Shown one piece after another: positions 29,817 to 40,883 of a stretch of 64,000 nt of DNA. Source of the stretch: Ascarosepion bandense (Eukaryota; Mollusca; Cephalopoda; Sepiida; Sepiidae). The DNA is taken from assembly GCA_037127315.1 (NCBI GenBank), contig JBBBDQ010000751.1:124001-188000 (forward strand), written 5' to 3'. Made by a program: the position numbers and the translations under genes. A model generated the notes under the pieces. The model was given only the letters and a program-made list of their open reading frames with translations. It did no database searches and had not been told where the DNA came from. Every line of letters starts with the position of its first letter. The first letter of the stretch is position 1.

Positions 29817-30640
29817 GTGTTCATCCTTCTTCTTTTTCTTCTTTTTCTTCTTCTTCTTCATTCTTATTTTTCTTACACGTGTCTTTCATGATACAAATAT
29901 ATTTTCTCACAAGTGGCAAGTACTGTCATTCTCATCATCAACTTCAGCAGTCTTCAAGTTGGCCATTTCACATTAGAAATATTTTACAAAGTTGATATAA
30001 TGTAAATTACTTCCAGATCGATATGGCTATAGCTATATTTAACTCAGCAAAACATCAGAATGTTCAGACCAGGTCATATTTAAAGACAGACATCAAGCAA
30101 CTCGACTTTCTATTGTCATTTATTCCTTTTCGTCGACTTCTTAAAAACGTTGAAACCTTTTAAGTCGTTTTTTCCTAGCCTGAGAGCCTGAGATGACTGT
30201 CAAATGAAACCATTCTCCAAAGCCCTAACTACAAATCTTCGTATACAGCTTTATTGTCCATTGAAATGAATACACGCCATATCAGTCACAAATCACTTCC
30301 GGTGCTATTCACCAGAAGCCATGGAGCGTTCCACAAAGACAAACGACATGAAAATGACTAGAAAAGAATAGAATTCCAGCGAAGTATTTTCCATTCATAA
30401 ATGTAAATGAAGAGAGAATTACGCAAACTTGAAAGCTGATCATGCGCGAGAAGGGAAGCTTGAATGTGGCCATTGAATCTGTTCGCTTTATACACATAAA
30501 ATTCCCCTTTCTAGAAAGAAAGATAATTAATGTGCTTAAGTGTTTGGTTTGAATTATTCGTTGTCTAAGGTTTATCAATCATTTGCAAGTTACTTAAACA
30601 CAGGAAATATTTTCAGATTGTAACAATTATATTTCAGATA
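29541..30640. other. Region without recognised gene
   Basis: It holds (TTA)n at 29779-29816 and a (TTC)n-rich tract at 29826-29860. Short frames through these are artefacts. The remainder, including 30309-30578, shows no family I recognise. Confidence 0.5.
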
Positions 30641-30654
30641 ATTAGGGCTTAGTG

Positions 30655-30860
30655 ATACAAGTCTTAAAAATTACTGGAGAGAGAAGAGGTTGTTTCATGC
30701 CTTTCGCAGTGGTACTTGCGCGTAAGTGAATATAACGAACGCAACAGGCATGAGAACCCGGCTCTTCCTGTTCAAAAGACCGGATCGGAGTATAAACCGG
30801 ACGATTTGTTAACCAGTCTACTCATATCATTTATTTCTATTAACTGACGCTTTCTCATTC
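30655..30860 (-). mobile_element. tRNA-like SINE fragment (family D)
   Basis: On the minus strand it has GACTGGTTAACAAATCGTCC (box A region) and GAGCCGGGTTCTCATGCC (box B region), then CGTTCGTTATATTCACTTAC. An inverted copy lies at 23980-24085. Next to it is a (GTCT)n(CT)n tract, 30862-30906. Confidence 0.6.
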
Positions 30861-30861
30861 A

Positions 30862-30906
<45 letters not shown>

Positions 30907-30916
30907 ATAAATTGGA

Positions 30917-30988
<72 letters not shown>
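30862..30988. repeat. (GTCT)n(CT)n ... (TA)n(GT)n compound microsatellites
   Basis: Runs of GTCT, CT (30862-30906), TA (30919-30944) and GT (30945-30987) lie between two SINEs. Confidence 0.95.
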
Positions 30989-30991
<3 letters not shown>

Positions 30992-31004
30992 ATAATTCCC
31001 TAGA

Positions 31005-31177
31005 CACACACATATAGATGCTAAAAAGTCAGCCTTCTTCCACCGAGCGCCCATACCTCAGAGGTAGAATCACCGATTGACACCAATTCGGTCGGGTTTC
31101 AATCCTGGGTTAAAAAGCAATCGGAGTCTAACCGTACTGATGAGCTGTGATGCAGCGAAACAGATCTGTCTGCGGAT

Positions 31178-31210
<33 letters not shown>
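31005..31210 (+). mobile_element. HH-SINE with intact hammerhead and (TA)n tail
   Basis: A shortened leader precedes the tRNA-like head (box A-like CCATACCTCAGAGGTAGAAT, box B-like GGTCGGGTTTCAATCC). The hammerhead (31125-31181) and a (TA)n tail of about 35 bp follow. This is the copy in which all ribozyme elements are best kept. Confidence 0.9.
31125..31181 (+). ncRNA. Type I hammerhead ribozyme, intact consensus
   Basis: Stem I outer pairs are AGUC (31125) with GACU (31181), then internal loop UAA/AU, then CCGUA with UGCGG. Core CUGAUGA is followed by stem II GCUGU, loop GAU, GCAGC. GAAA follows, then stem III CAGA/UCUG, then GUC with cleavage predicted after the C at about 31170. Every invariant core nucleotide of the hammerhead consensus is present. 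Confidence 0.9.
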
Positions 31211-31214
<4 letters not shown>

Positions 31215-31228
31215 ACTGCATATATACA

Positions 31229-31520
31229 CTACCGGCCATAATTATTAGGCCACCCCAGTGTTTTAAGAAAATGATGTATTTTCATACTATTTTTAGTATT
31301 TATTGCCAACTGGATAATTCTACATGAAAATAGAATGGCTCTTTTGTTATTATTACTTTGCAAAATTTTACAAGGCAGCCAGGAAGCCTTTGCTTCGGCC
31401 AGCCAATAAGAAGAGACTCGCATGGGGACGAGAGCGAAAAAATTGGACACCAAAACAGTTCATTTGATGCACATGTTAATCTGAAGAATTAACAAAAGAA
31501 CCATTCTATTAAAGCACTTT
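31229..31520 (+). pseudogene. Tc1-type element with transposase fragment
   Basis: The left end CTACCGGCCATAATTATTAG matches the inverted end at 24791. Positions 31370-31460 encode ARKPLLRPANKKRLAWGRER followed by KNWTPKQF, the segment before the first catalytic Asp in Tc1-family transposases. The catalytic domain and right inverted end are missing. Confidence 0.8.
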
Positions 31521-31624
31521 CTATTTGTATGATAAAAAAGTTTTTCAAATTAAAAAAGTAAATAAATCTTCCGTCTAAAGAGATTTATTTTGGTTCTAGG
31601 AAATGACTTTCAGCATATCATCTT

Positions 31625-31626
<2 letters not shown>

Positions 31627-31672
<46 letters not shown>
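31627..31672. repeat. (TA)n microsatellite
   Basis: This is a TA run of about 46 bp. Confidence 0.95.
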
Positions 31673-31674
<2 letters not shown>

Positions 31675-31889
31675 TCCAGTCATGCTCTGGTCAGAATGAC
31701 AACAGCAAGGTAGCGTTAGCTCAGTTCATTACAGAGACAATAGCGAGGCAGCGTCGCCTCAGTTCATTCTCTTTACTGCCAGTTATTAAACTTTACTACC
31801 AGATTTGAAAGCTCTTGACGCATGTTTGCTTTTTAACAGTACCTTATCATTTCATTTTTTTTTTGCAATAGTTATGTCGTCGAGCAGGG

Positions 31890-32150
31890 AATATATATAT
31901 ATATATATATATATATAGTCATCCGCAGACAGATCTGTTTCGCTGTATCACAGTTCATCAGTACGGTTAGAGTCCGATTGCTTTTTACCCAGAATTGAAA
32001 CCCGACCGAATTGGCGTCAGTCGGCGATTCTACCTCTGGGCCATGGGCACACGGTAGAAGAAAGCAGACTTTTTAACATGTATATTGTCATTATACACGC
32101 CCAATAGCCAGAGTGTTCTAATTTATTGCTGAATGAGCATCAGCATGCGA
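31890..32150 (-). mobile_element. HH-SINE with (TA)n tail, antisense
   Basis: The (TA)n tail is at 31890-31917. On the minus strand the leader (ATTCAGCAATAAATTAGAAC...), tRNA-like head and hammerhead are in the usual order. The hammerhead (31918-31975) has CUGAUGA, GAAAC, palindromic stem III and GUC, but A at the first position of stem II and a disturbed outer stem I. Confidence 0.85.
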
Positions 32151-32334
32151 GGTAGATATAGATGAATCCAAAAGAGTATCCTGTACATACAGTGGTAGGA
32201 TAACTCTCTAAAAGAGCTCTAAATATATATGTATATAAATACATATAGAGCAAATATAAGAAAACATTAGGAAGACACGTTATTTCATGGTAAATCGGAA
32301 GTATGGGCTTATTTCAGGCGAACCATCGTCAGCT

Positions 32335-32695
32335 TCCATCTTTATTTTATTGTGCAGGATGTAGGTGATCATAATCTTTCAAGTCTCCCTATTCCTGGTG
32401 GCGCACTTTCTCCTGTAACACCACGCAACCCCCGTTCTGTCATCCACCTTTTGTGAAATTTGGCCAGCATTCGTTGACATATTGAAGGATAAACATCACA
32501 TAAGAATCCAGTCTCTCAATACTCTACTCATCTTCTGGAATGGATCCTTGGCCATGTCAATTCGCCTTTGGATCTCAGTGTCACACTTTCCATTCTATGA
32601 CCACTTCGCAGGTATTCTAAGTTCTGTACCAGCTTGATTTTGGTATCCGCGGCCTGTGGGCTACTCCTTTTACTGATGATTATATCGTAATTACA
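32335..32695 (-). pseudogene. RTE-like LINE 3' part with internal deletion
   Basis: The minus-strand frame pieces correspond to the thumb block (RRIDMAKDPFQKMS-like) and the C-terminus (TYLKDLIRW/ERGL... LKG-like), but the FYRRMLRI-RKRQLKFLGHAM region between them is deleted at about 32455. Several shifts are present. Inactive. Confidence 0.75.
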
Positions 32696-32773
32696 TGGTG
32701 GCGCTAAAGTTAATTTCTATTTTAAAACCTAAACATTTCTCAAATTTGTACAAATGAAGTAATTTCGGCAAAG

Positions 32774-33258
32774 GTAAACATTTATACTCGCTAAAAACAT
32801 TTATACTCGCTAAAAACATTTATACTCGCTAAAAACACGCTAAAAACATTTATACTCACTAAAAACATTTATACTCGCTAAAAACATTTATACTCGCTAA
32901 AAACACGCTAAAAACATTTATACTCGCTAAAACATTTATACTCGCTAAAAACATTTATACATGCTAAAAACACGCTAAAAACATTTATACTCACTAAAAA
33001 CATTTATACTCGCTAAAAACATTTATACTCGCTAAAAACACGCTAAAAACATTTATACTCGCTAAAACATGTATGCTCGCTAAAAACACGCTAAAAACAT
33101 TTATACTCGCTAAAACATTTATACTCGCTAAAAACATTTATACATGCTAAAAACACGCTAAAAACATTTATACTCACTAAAAACATTTATACTCGTTAAA
33201 ACATTTATACTCGCTAAAAACATTTATACTCACTAAAAACATTTATACTCGCTAACAA
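32774..33258 (+). repeat. 19-bp minisatellite with 11-bp variant units
   Basis: It has about 25 units of CTAAAAACATTTATACTCG, with interspersed short units CTAAAAACACG. The short units recur with a higher-order pattern: groups of two to four long units are each closed by a short one, at 32828, 32900, 32962 and beyond. Not coding. Confidence 0.95.
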
Positions 33259-33359
33259 TCTCCCCACAAACCATGTGTCAAAAGGATATTTTTCCCTTGC
33301 TACTCCCTTGGCAATTTTTGTTTTTTCTGAAAAGACTTTTTATAATCTTAACGAAATCC

Positions 33360-33410
33360 AAACAAGAATGCATACGATCCAATTTAATTGGATGGTATGC
33401 ATTCTTGTTT
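33360..33410. repeat. Near-perfect 24-bp hairpin
   Basis: Arms 33360-33383 (AAACAAGAATGCATACGATC...) and 33387-33410 are inverted complements with one mismatch and a 3-nt loop (TTA). It is too short for a known transposon. It could extrude as a cruciform or fold as an RNA hairpin. Confidence 0.9.
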
Positions 33411-33750
33411 TTCTCTATAATTGCAAAAAAGTATTATTATATACAATTTTTGTATTAAACAGTCTCAAAAATAAATAGTATTTTACATTTTTGCTGGCGG
33501 ATCTCGGGAAAAAAATGAGTCTAGACGCTTGCAAACTATTTTATTGAATTTAAGTGGCGAGAGCAAATTAAAAACATGTCCGTAAAATATATTTATTTAA
33601 AATTTATAATCAGTTACTTGTTCATTTAAATGTTCTCATCCACTTATTCACAGTCATTTTTCATAAATTCATGAATAAAAATGTTTTGATAGTTATTTCT
33701 TTATATAGTAAATTATAAATATTGCATTGTAGTTTGTGTTTCTGTAAACT
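33411..33750. other. AT-rich spacer
   Basis: No recognised features were found between the hairpin and the next SINE. Confidence 0.5.
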
Positions 33751-34081
33751 TGTAAATATGAAGGTTATGCATTGTGGTGCAGTGGGTATCGACTCGGAAC
33801 GACAAATCGGTGAGCCGAGTTCGAATTTCAGTTGAATTCCTTGCATTCACTTACGCACAAATACCATTGGGAAAGGTATTAATCCGTCTCTTCCCTCCAG
33901 TTATGGGTTAAATAATAGGATAGGTTGGGTTCTATATCCTTGGCTGGAAGCCAGTCTACCGCAGAAAGCAATGGTAACCTACTGTGTGATAATCTTTTGT
34001 CCAGTCTGTCATGTTTCTTTCGAGACATGATCGCCCAAAGCGTGTATCACGTACGACACTTAACTGACTGGATGTAAATAT
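33751..34081 (+). mobile_element. SINE-B, full-length (313 bp) with 9-bp TSD
   Basis: The element 33760-34072 is bounded by TGTAAATAT at 33751-33759 and 34073-34081. The head has box A TGGTGCAGTGGGTATCG and box B GAGTTCGAATTTC. The body and 3' end (TTTCGAGACATGATCGCCC..., CTTAACTGACTGG) are as in 49717-50028. Confidence 0.92.
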
Positions 34082-34239
34082 AAAATTATTTTTGCAAATA
34101 AACAATCTAATAAAATAAATTATGTTTAATATATTTTTGTAAATTCTGAAGAAAAAAGTGATGCTTAAATTTGGTTCTATATGTTTGGGTTTTATTAAAA
34201 CATTAAACATTGTTTTGTAAAACTGTTGTGGATCTTCGT

Positions 34240-34870
34240 CGCCAATTAGTTGTGGCAAATCTTAACGCAAATCTTCGTGGCCAATTTGACGTAGAGTTGT
34301 CGTGGCGGAACTTCGCCGCACAGTTGTAGCGACCAGTTTGGTGGGAAGTAAGACACGCAACACAGGAGGTAAGTTCAAAACAGTGTATTAATATAACAAG
34401 AACATATGTACAACGTAAGTTTTAGTAATTAAGTAAATAGAAATAAGTAAGTTTAAACGGTATAGTTACGCTGCTTATTGCCTAAATAGTAGCTGGCTCT
34501 AACTGCGTACTAGCTGTCGTTAACTGCCTAATTAACTGCCGTATTTGACTAGTATTTATTTGCCTCCCACTTAAGACAAAATATGGCACAAGGTCTTTTT
34601 AATGTGGGTAATCAGGGCCATATAGTCTGGTAAAAAATTTATGTTGTATTTTCCCCAAACAATATTCCACCCCTTGGCGGAGCCTCGACTAGGCTACTAC
34701 TCTCCACAGAGAGCTCGACAATGCGCAAGGCAGAACAGAAACTGCCGTGCTGGACTGCCCCCGGAAGTCACGGAGGTAATTACATATAGTAAGAGGAAGA
34801 ATCCATTCCTCGTAGAAGGGCACCATAACATAAACAATAAAAATTGCCAATTGAGTGTATAGTAATAAAG
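34240..34870 (+). repeat. Unclassified repeat R2, copy 1
   Basis: The blocks GGAAGTAAGACACGCAACAC, GGTAAGTTCAAAACAGTGTA and GCTGTCGTTAACTGCC are matched in order at 61735-61990. The final block (CTCGTAGAAGGGCACCATAA) is matched at 62600-62628. In the second copy about 590 bp bounded by (TA)n separate the last two blocks. It is probably an LTR or other mobile element. No coding part was recognised. Confidence 0.6.
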
Positions 34871-35104
34871 TGGTCAAGAGAAAAAGCGCCCTTTTGATAC
34901 TCTATCATTTTACAACTACAAATGTTAAGCTTTGCTGAAATGTCAATAGAATTGCTGTTGCAGTAACTTTTATTGTTACGCCAAGTATTTCAAATTCTGT
35001 ACTAATTTTGTTGTGCCCACTTTTGCTATATGTTCTTGGGAAAAGTAGGAACCTACCTTTTTTTTCTCTACCGCAACCATGAGTTAAATAAGGTACGAAT
35101 TTGC

Positions 35105-35758
35105 ACGAGATCCTAGATTAGCATCTACGTCCCACCCTTTTACAGTGAAACCGATAAAATGTAACCGCAATTTCTACTCCAACAGCTTCTTTTCTCGCAC
35201 TCCCCACCTGTGGAATTCCCTTCCACATACTTGCTTCCCCGGCAGCTACAATCTCCAGAAGTTTAAATGTAAGGTTAATAGTCAGTCAGTTAGTTAAGTG
35301 CCATACGTGATACACGCTTGGGCGATCATGTCCCGAAAGAGACATGACTGACTGGGCAGAAGATTATCCCACAGTATGTTGCCATTGCTTTCTGCGGTAG
35401 ACTGGTTGCCGACCAAGGCTATAGAACGCAATCTGTCCTGCTATTTAACCCATAACTGGAAGGAAGAGACGGATTAATACCTTTCCCAAGGGTATATGTG
35501 CGCAAGTGAATGCAATGAATTCGGCTGGAATTCGAACTCGGCTCCCCATTTTCTCGTTCCGAGCCGATATCCAATGCACTACAACGCATATCCTAAGGTT
35601 AATAGACACCACCTAAAACACTAACTCGCACCCATTCTCTCAAACACTCTTCCCAGCTACATCCTTACCCGTCTATCATCTTCCTTCTGACATTTCCTCT
35701 ATCTAACCACTATTTCTCATCACCTTCGCAATAGTGGCAGTGAAATGATTAAAAAAGA
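35105..35758 (+). pseudogene. CR1-like LINE 3' end interrupted by SINE-B
   Basis: 35110-35281 encodes the SRTPHLWNSLPYLLPRQLQS-like C-terminus in broken frames. After a SINE insertion the 3' UTR continues 35595-35758, ending GCAGTGAAATGATTAAAAAAG. The shared 3' UTR with 1-330 confirms that the two parts belong together. Confidence 0.88.
35271..35605 (-). mobile_element. SINE-B, full-length (313 bp) with 11-bp TSD, nested in LINE
   Basis: The element 35282-35594 is bounded by AAGGTTAATAG at 35271-35281 and 35595-35605. On the minus strand the head ATATGCGTTGTAGTGCATTG has slightly mutated box A. Box B GAGTTCGAATTCCAG is intact. Confidence 0.93.
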
Positions 35759-35759
35759 A

Positions 35760-36690
35760 ATGCAAACTGGGCAATCTAGCCTTGGCGATCCGGCTTTGGA
35801 ATTCGGCCAAGTTTATTGTATCCTGAGCCAAGCTATGTTTATTTGTGATTTGGATTTGATTTGATTTGTCCTGGCTTAGTTTAGTCCACCATAAGAAATG
35901 TATAAATCATAAGAATAAACAATCATAAAAATAGGTACCGCCACTAATCTTCGATACCTAAGTTTTAAATTGAATTTTTAAAAATAAAAAATTGTAAAGC
36001 TTTGATTTTAGCTTTAATTGAAAGGCAAAGAATTAGATTTACTATAACCAGTAAGTAAAATACTCTGGTGTATTTCAAACACAAATTATATTGACTGGAA
36101 TCTAAAATTTTGAGATTTTAAAATTTTTTCCAATTTTTTGGCCATTTTTCAGCGATCAAAATTAATTCTAGGTTTTAAAAATTTTGCAAAAATAAAAAAT
36201 ACATCTGTGACACGTTATAACGAAACTTTAAGGATTATTCCCAAATGAATGAATTTAACTTTTAAATTTTTATTTTTAAAAAAATCTTGGTAAAATATCA
36301 TCTATTACTTTTTTGCAAAAAATTGCTTTTATTTCTGAAAATTTGCTCTCAATAGTAAAATAAAACATACAATATAACTATGACATTATTTAATTGGTTA
36401 AGTTTTTAATTGCTTGAATAAATAATATAAATTAAGGACATTATAATCTGAAAAAAACATTTTTTCGATTAATAGTGAAATTTTAAAAGAATTGTTTTCA
36501 TTTTTTTAAATATAACAATTTATAAAGATTAAGAAATAATTTTAAAAGAAATCGTTATGATTGAGCTCTCTAGAGAGGAAAATTAAAAAAAACAGTTACC
36601 ACTTTTGCGACTTATGCATAACTCTTCACTAATGAATTGAGTTTTTCAATGACTGGCGTGTGTATACACCTCTTATATATAATGTCCCTT
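35760..36690. other. AT-rich spacer without recognised features
   Basis: This is long A/T-rich sequence with no coding frame, RNA gene or element boundary that I can support. Confidence 0.6.
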
Positions 36691-36694
36691 CTCT

Positions 36695-36838
36695 GATTCC
36701 ATGCGCCTATGGCTTGGAAGTTAGCGACTCCGACTGACACCAAATCGATCAAGTTTCGATCCCGACCAAAAGCAAGTGGATGTCTAGCCCCACTGATGAG
36801 CTGTGATATAGCGAAACAGGCTTGTATATGGATGACGA

Positions 36839-36887
<49 letters not shown>

Positions 36888-36888
36888 G
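36695..36888 (+). mobile_element. HH-SINE, diverged copy, with (TA)n tail
   Basis: The head (ATGCGCCTATGGCTTGGAAG... GATCAAGTTTCGATCCC) and the hammerhead at 36779-36840 are present. CUGAUGA, stem II GCUGU/AUAGC and GAAAC are kept. Stem III (ACAGGCUUGU) keeps pairing by a G-U pair, and the cleavage triplet is GUA instead of GUC. Stem I inner strand is changed (CCCCA with UAUGG). A (TA)n tail of about 45 bp follows. Confidence 0.75.
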
Positions 36889-37880
36889 AAGGAGAGAGAG
36901 CAACAGGGGCTGGAAAGAGAGGTTATATTTATATTACCTTTTACTGAATTTATGTATTTCAGTACAAGAGACAGATGCAAAAGTTTTCAGCATTGTTGAA
37001 TAAAGATTTTTTTATGTTATCTATTTATTTTATGTTACTCAATTTGTGTATTTTATTACATGAGTCTGATGCAAAAAGTTCCAGCATTTTTACTGTTGTG
37101 ACCTCGTCACCAAGTTTTTGTGGTCCGTTGAGGCCAGAAATAAAGACAAAAAGACGAAATAGTGTTAAACGAATATATTACAAAGACTGTAGTACAAACT
37201 TATACCAATGATGGATTATTAGCGCGGCTGTCAGATTCCACTCTCTTTGCCCCTCTGCTCAACGAAGCAGAACTACTACTTATATATAGTTCAAAAGAGT
37301 CCAGTGTGTCATATGGGTAAGTCACCATAACATTTACTAAAGATTTAATTTATGTCACCTATCATGTGAGTTGTGTATTCCATTCTAAAAGAACGATTAC
37401 AAGGAACTTTTCAATATACTGTTTTGTTTTGTTTTTTATAAATGACGACAAAACAAAGACTGTGGCTGAAAACAAAATAAGCAACCATTTTAAACTAACA
37501 CAACTAGAGAAAAATACATTTAAATTAATATTCTTTTGAAGCTACATGATCTTTAGATGCATTACATTTGGTTTCATGTTGACAAGTAATTATTTATGCG
37601 CCATTCCGTTGAGCTAATGGATTACAATAAATATATTAGTTTTTCCTATCACGCGACTTGATTGCTTGACAGGTCGATTGTATCACTTTTATCAACCATG
37701 TTTACCTTACTGTCATACTTTATTTTACAATTGTAAATGGCTATCATATTTTCTAAATAAGTTTTGTGTATTTCTTTATCCGATACCCTTCTTTTTCTTC
37801 TCGTTAGTATTATTTAATTCTCTCTGATTAGGGTCACAGCCTCACCGTTCCAGTTATTGCTGCTGTGGTTTCTGCGGTAA
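36889..37880. other. Unassigned spacer
   Basis: A plus-strand frame 36975-37211 repeats a phrase (TTTTTATGTTATCTATTTATT... with a diverged duplicate of ...GATGCAAAAGTTTTCAGCAT), but I recognise no protein. No other feature is seen. Confidence 0.4.
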
Positions 37881-37894
37881 AAAGAGAAGAAAAG

Positions 37895-38143
37895 AAACTC
37901 AAACAGTTTCTTTTCTCGTACTTCCCCACTGTGGAACTCCCTTCCATTTATTTGCTTCTTTGATAGCTACAATCTCCAAAAAATTAAATGCAGTGTAAAT
38001 TGTCATGTTCTATCTTCCTGAATCCAGTCCATATTTTATCCTTTCTTCAATAGCCTCTGAATCCCGTCTTTTCTCTCAATATACACCCCCATCACTATTG
38101 GATATCCCGCCTTACTTTAGGTGAAATTATTTTAAAAAAAAGG
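37895..38143 (+). mobile_element. CR1-like LINE, 3' fragment
   Basis: It encodes FFSRTSPLWNSLPFIC-like residues in a broken frame. The 3' UTR ends GTGAAATTATTTTAAAAAAAA. It is strongly diverged. Confidence 0.75.
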
Positions 38144-38154
38144 ATTTATCTATA

Positions 38155-38405
38155 TTTCTAAGATCAAGTAGTATTCACACTATTTACATTATTCGGACTA
38201 TTGTCCTCATCTTTGTTGCCATTTGTACGACGTTTCGGCCGTTGTACGCTCTGACCTTCTTCAGGTGCTAAGAATTTTGAACCAAACCCTTTATTACAAT
38301 TACTGTGGTATATGATCTTCATTCCTTTTGGTAGTTGTGAGTTATCTCCTTCTAGCCCTGTAAGTTCACTGCTGAAAAAGTTTTCACAGGGTTGATTTGC
38401 TACCT
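38155..38405 (-). mobile_element. Penelope-type terminal fragment with hammerhead-like motif, copy 3
   Basis: It is homologous to 9115-9330 and 13290-13510. The motif at 38218-38270 (minus strand) has CUGAAGA, stem II GGUC/GGCC, GAAAC and GUC, with 5' flank GCAC and 3' flank GUAC giving a weak stem I. It is flanked on the left by a CR1-like tail. Confidence 0.5.
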
Positions 38406-38566
38406 CGACTGTCCAACCGGTTCTGAATTCGGAGTTCTCTTTGTGCTAAACTGGTTAAGGTGAAGGCTAGACAGACAAATATTTAACCCATAGAGATAAG
38501 GTAGCTCTATACTTTTGCCAAGGTTAGTTGCAGAGCGAACTAATTCATTTAATTTCTGTAAATTTT

Positions 38567-38790
38567 TTTTTTTTATAAGCGTTTCACCCTGAGCAAGGCA
38601 TGTCACTGCCACTACTGTGCAGGGGGCTACGTAGAGTGGAGAAAGGCTGATTAAATATAGGAAATGACAGAGGGTGGGTGATAGGCGGGTAAGGATACCG
38701 AGAATGAGGGTTGGGTAGATGAGAGTGTTGTGAGAATAGTTGGGAGTTAGTGTGACAGGAGGTGTCTATTGACCCTACATTTAACTTTTT
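38567..38790 (-). mobile_element. CR1-like LINE 3' UTR
   Basis: The T-run (38568-38577) and ATAAGCGTTTCACCCTGAGC are followed by the reverse complement of the 3' UTR at 120-330 (TGGGTGATAGGCGGGTAAGG...). It is the same subfamily as the copy at 1-330. Confidence 0.88.
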
Positions 38791-38799
38791 TGTTACATA

Positions 38800-39195
38800 C
38801 TGCTTGAATGATATTTGTTTTTAATACCGTGTCTTTTCCGGATGCAGTCGGTCATTGGCTATATATAAGATCCCGTTTCTTCATTATTTGTAAATTGCCA
38901 TAAAATGCTTGGAAAGACAGACTCTTTATGGTCGACTTCGGTTCATGCTAGGGTAAAAAGAAAAGAAACAAGTTCGTACAACTCCGAAGTGTACTTGTGC
39001 CGATCCAAGCGCAGTGAACTTGGCTAGAATTTGATCTCGCCCCGTTGATTCCACTTTCCATTGAGATAAACACTGCGCCGTGCCAACATCCGTTCATTCA
39101 ACCAGACATCTTGAAATCAGATCGTAATTATGATACGTACTGTGAAGAAAACAGAATGCTGTGTTCAATAATTTCCAGTGGCTGAATATGTTGTC
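38800..39195. other. Unassigned spacer before satellite
   Basis: No gene is seen. A GAATTTGATCTCGCCCCGTTG stretch (39038) hints at a tRNA-like box B, but it is too diverged to call. Confidence 0.4.
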
Positions 39196-40883
39196 AACAA
39201 AAAGGCGGAGGTTACAAAAACAGGAAAATAAATAAAGAAGAAAAATGATTAATGACATAAAGGATGGGAAAAAATGATAAAAAAAAGGAAAAGGAATAAT
39301 GATAAATAAACGAAAGAGATAATGATAAAAGGGAGAGAAAATAATGATAAAAAGAAAAGGGAAAAGGATCGATGATAAAGAAGGAAAAATATTAGAGATA
39401 AGAAAAAGAAAAGAAATATTGACAAAGAAGAGAATTAATGATTAGAAAGAAAAAGAATAATGATAAAATGGAAAAGGATCAATAATAAAGAAAGAAAAAG
39501 ATTAATGATAAAAAGGAAAGGAAATAGCGATAAAAAGAAAAAGGAAAGATAAAGGAAAAAGAATCAAGGATAAAGAAGAAAAATAATTAGAGATAAAAAG
39601 GAAAGAAAAAACGATAAAAAAGAAAAGGAATGATAATAAATAAAGGAAAGTAATAACAATAAAATAGAAAAGAATCAATGAAAAAGAAGAAAATGATTAG
39701 AGATAAAAAGGAAAAGAAATAATGATTACAAAGAAGAAAAGCAATAAAGATAAATAAAGGAAAGAAATAATGAAAAAATAGAAAAAGATTAATGATAAAA
39801 AGGAAAGGAAAAAATAATAATTAAAAGAAAGGAATGATGATAAAATAGAAAAGAATCAATGATAAAGAAGAAAGACTAGAGATAAAAAGGAAAGAAAATA
39901 ACGATAAAAAGTAAAGTGAAAAATAAAGGGAAAATGATCAATAAAAAAGAAGAAAAATATTAATAATAAAAAGGAAAGGTAAAAACGATAAAAAAAAGAA
40001 AAGGAATAATAAATAAAGGAAAGTAATAACGAAAAAATAGAAAAGAATCAATGAAAAAGAAGAGAATAATTAGAGATAAAAGGAAAGTATATAACGATTA
40101 AAAAGAAGAAAAAGAATAATGATAAATAAAGGAAAGGAATGATGATAAAATAGAAAAGAATCAATGATAAAGAAGAAAGATTAGAGATAAAAAAAGAAAA
40201 GAAAATATTGATAAAAATGGAAAAGGTACAATGATAAATAAAAGAAAAGGATATTGATAAAATGGAAAAAGGATCAATGATAAAGATGAAAAAAGATTAA
40301 TGATAAAAAGGAAAGTATATAACGATGAAAAGAAACGGGAATAATAAAAATTAACAGAAAGGAATAATGATAAAATCGAAAAGAATCAAAAATAAAGAAG
40401 GAAAAAATTAATGATAAAAAAGAAAGGAAATAACGACAAAAAGAAAAGGGAAAAATGCTAATTAAAACAAAGGAATAATGATAAAATAAAAATTTATTCA
40501 TGATAAAAAGGAAAAAAAATAGAGATAAAAAACAGAAGAAATATTGACAAAGAGCAGAATTAATGATTAGAAAGAAAAAGGAATAATGATAAAATAGAAA
40601 ATAATCACCGATAAAGAAGAAAAAGGATTAGAGATAAGAAAGAGGGGAAAAATGATAAAAAAGAAAGGGAAATATATATAACGATAAAAAGAAACGTGAA
40701 TAATAAAAATTAAAAGAAAGGAATAATGATAAAATAAAAATACATTCATGATAAAAAGGAAAAAAATTAGAGATAAAAAATAGAATAAATATTGGCAAAG
40801 GGCAGAATTAATGATTAGAAAGAAAAAGGAATAATGATAAAATAGAAAATAATCACTGATAAAGAAGAAAAAGGATTAGAGAT

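Noticed and set aside
29679..29861. Poly-Lys/Asn protein
   Set aside because: It is read from (TTC)n and (TTA)n tracts in reverse.
32774..33258. CRISPR-like array
   Set aside because: There are no unique spacers. It is a head-to-tail minisatellite in a eukaryotic genome.
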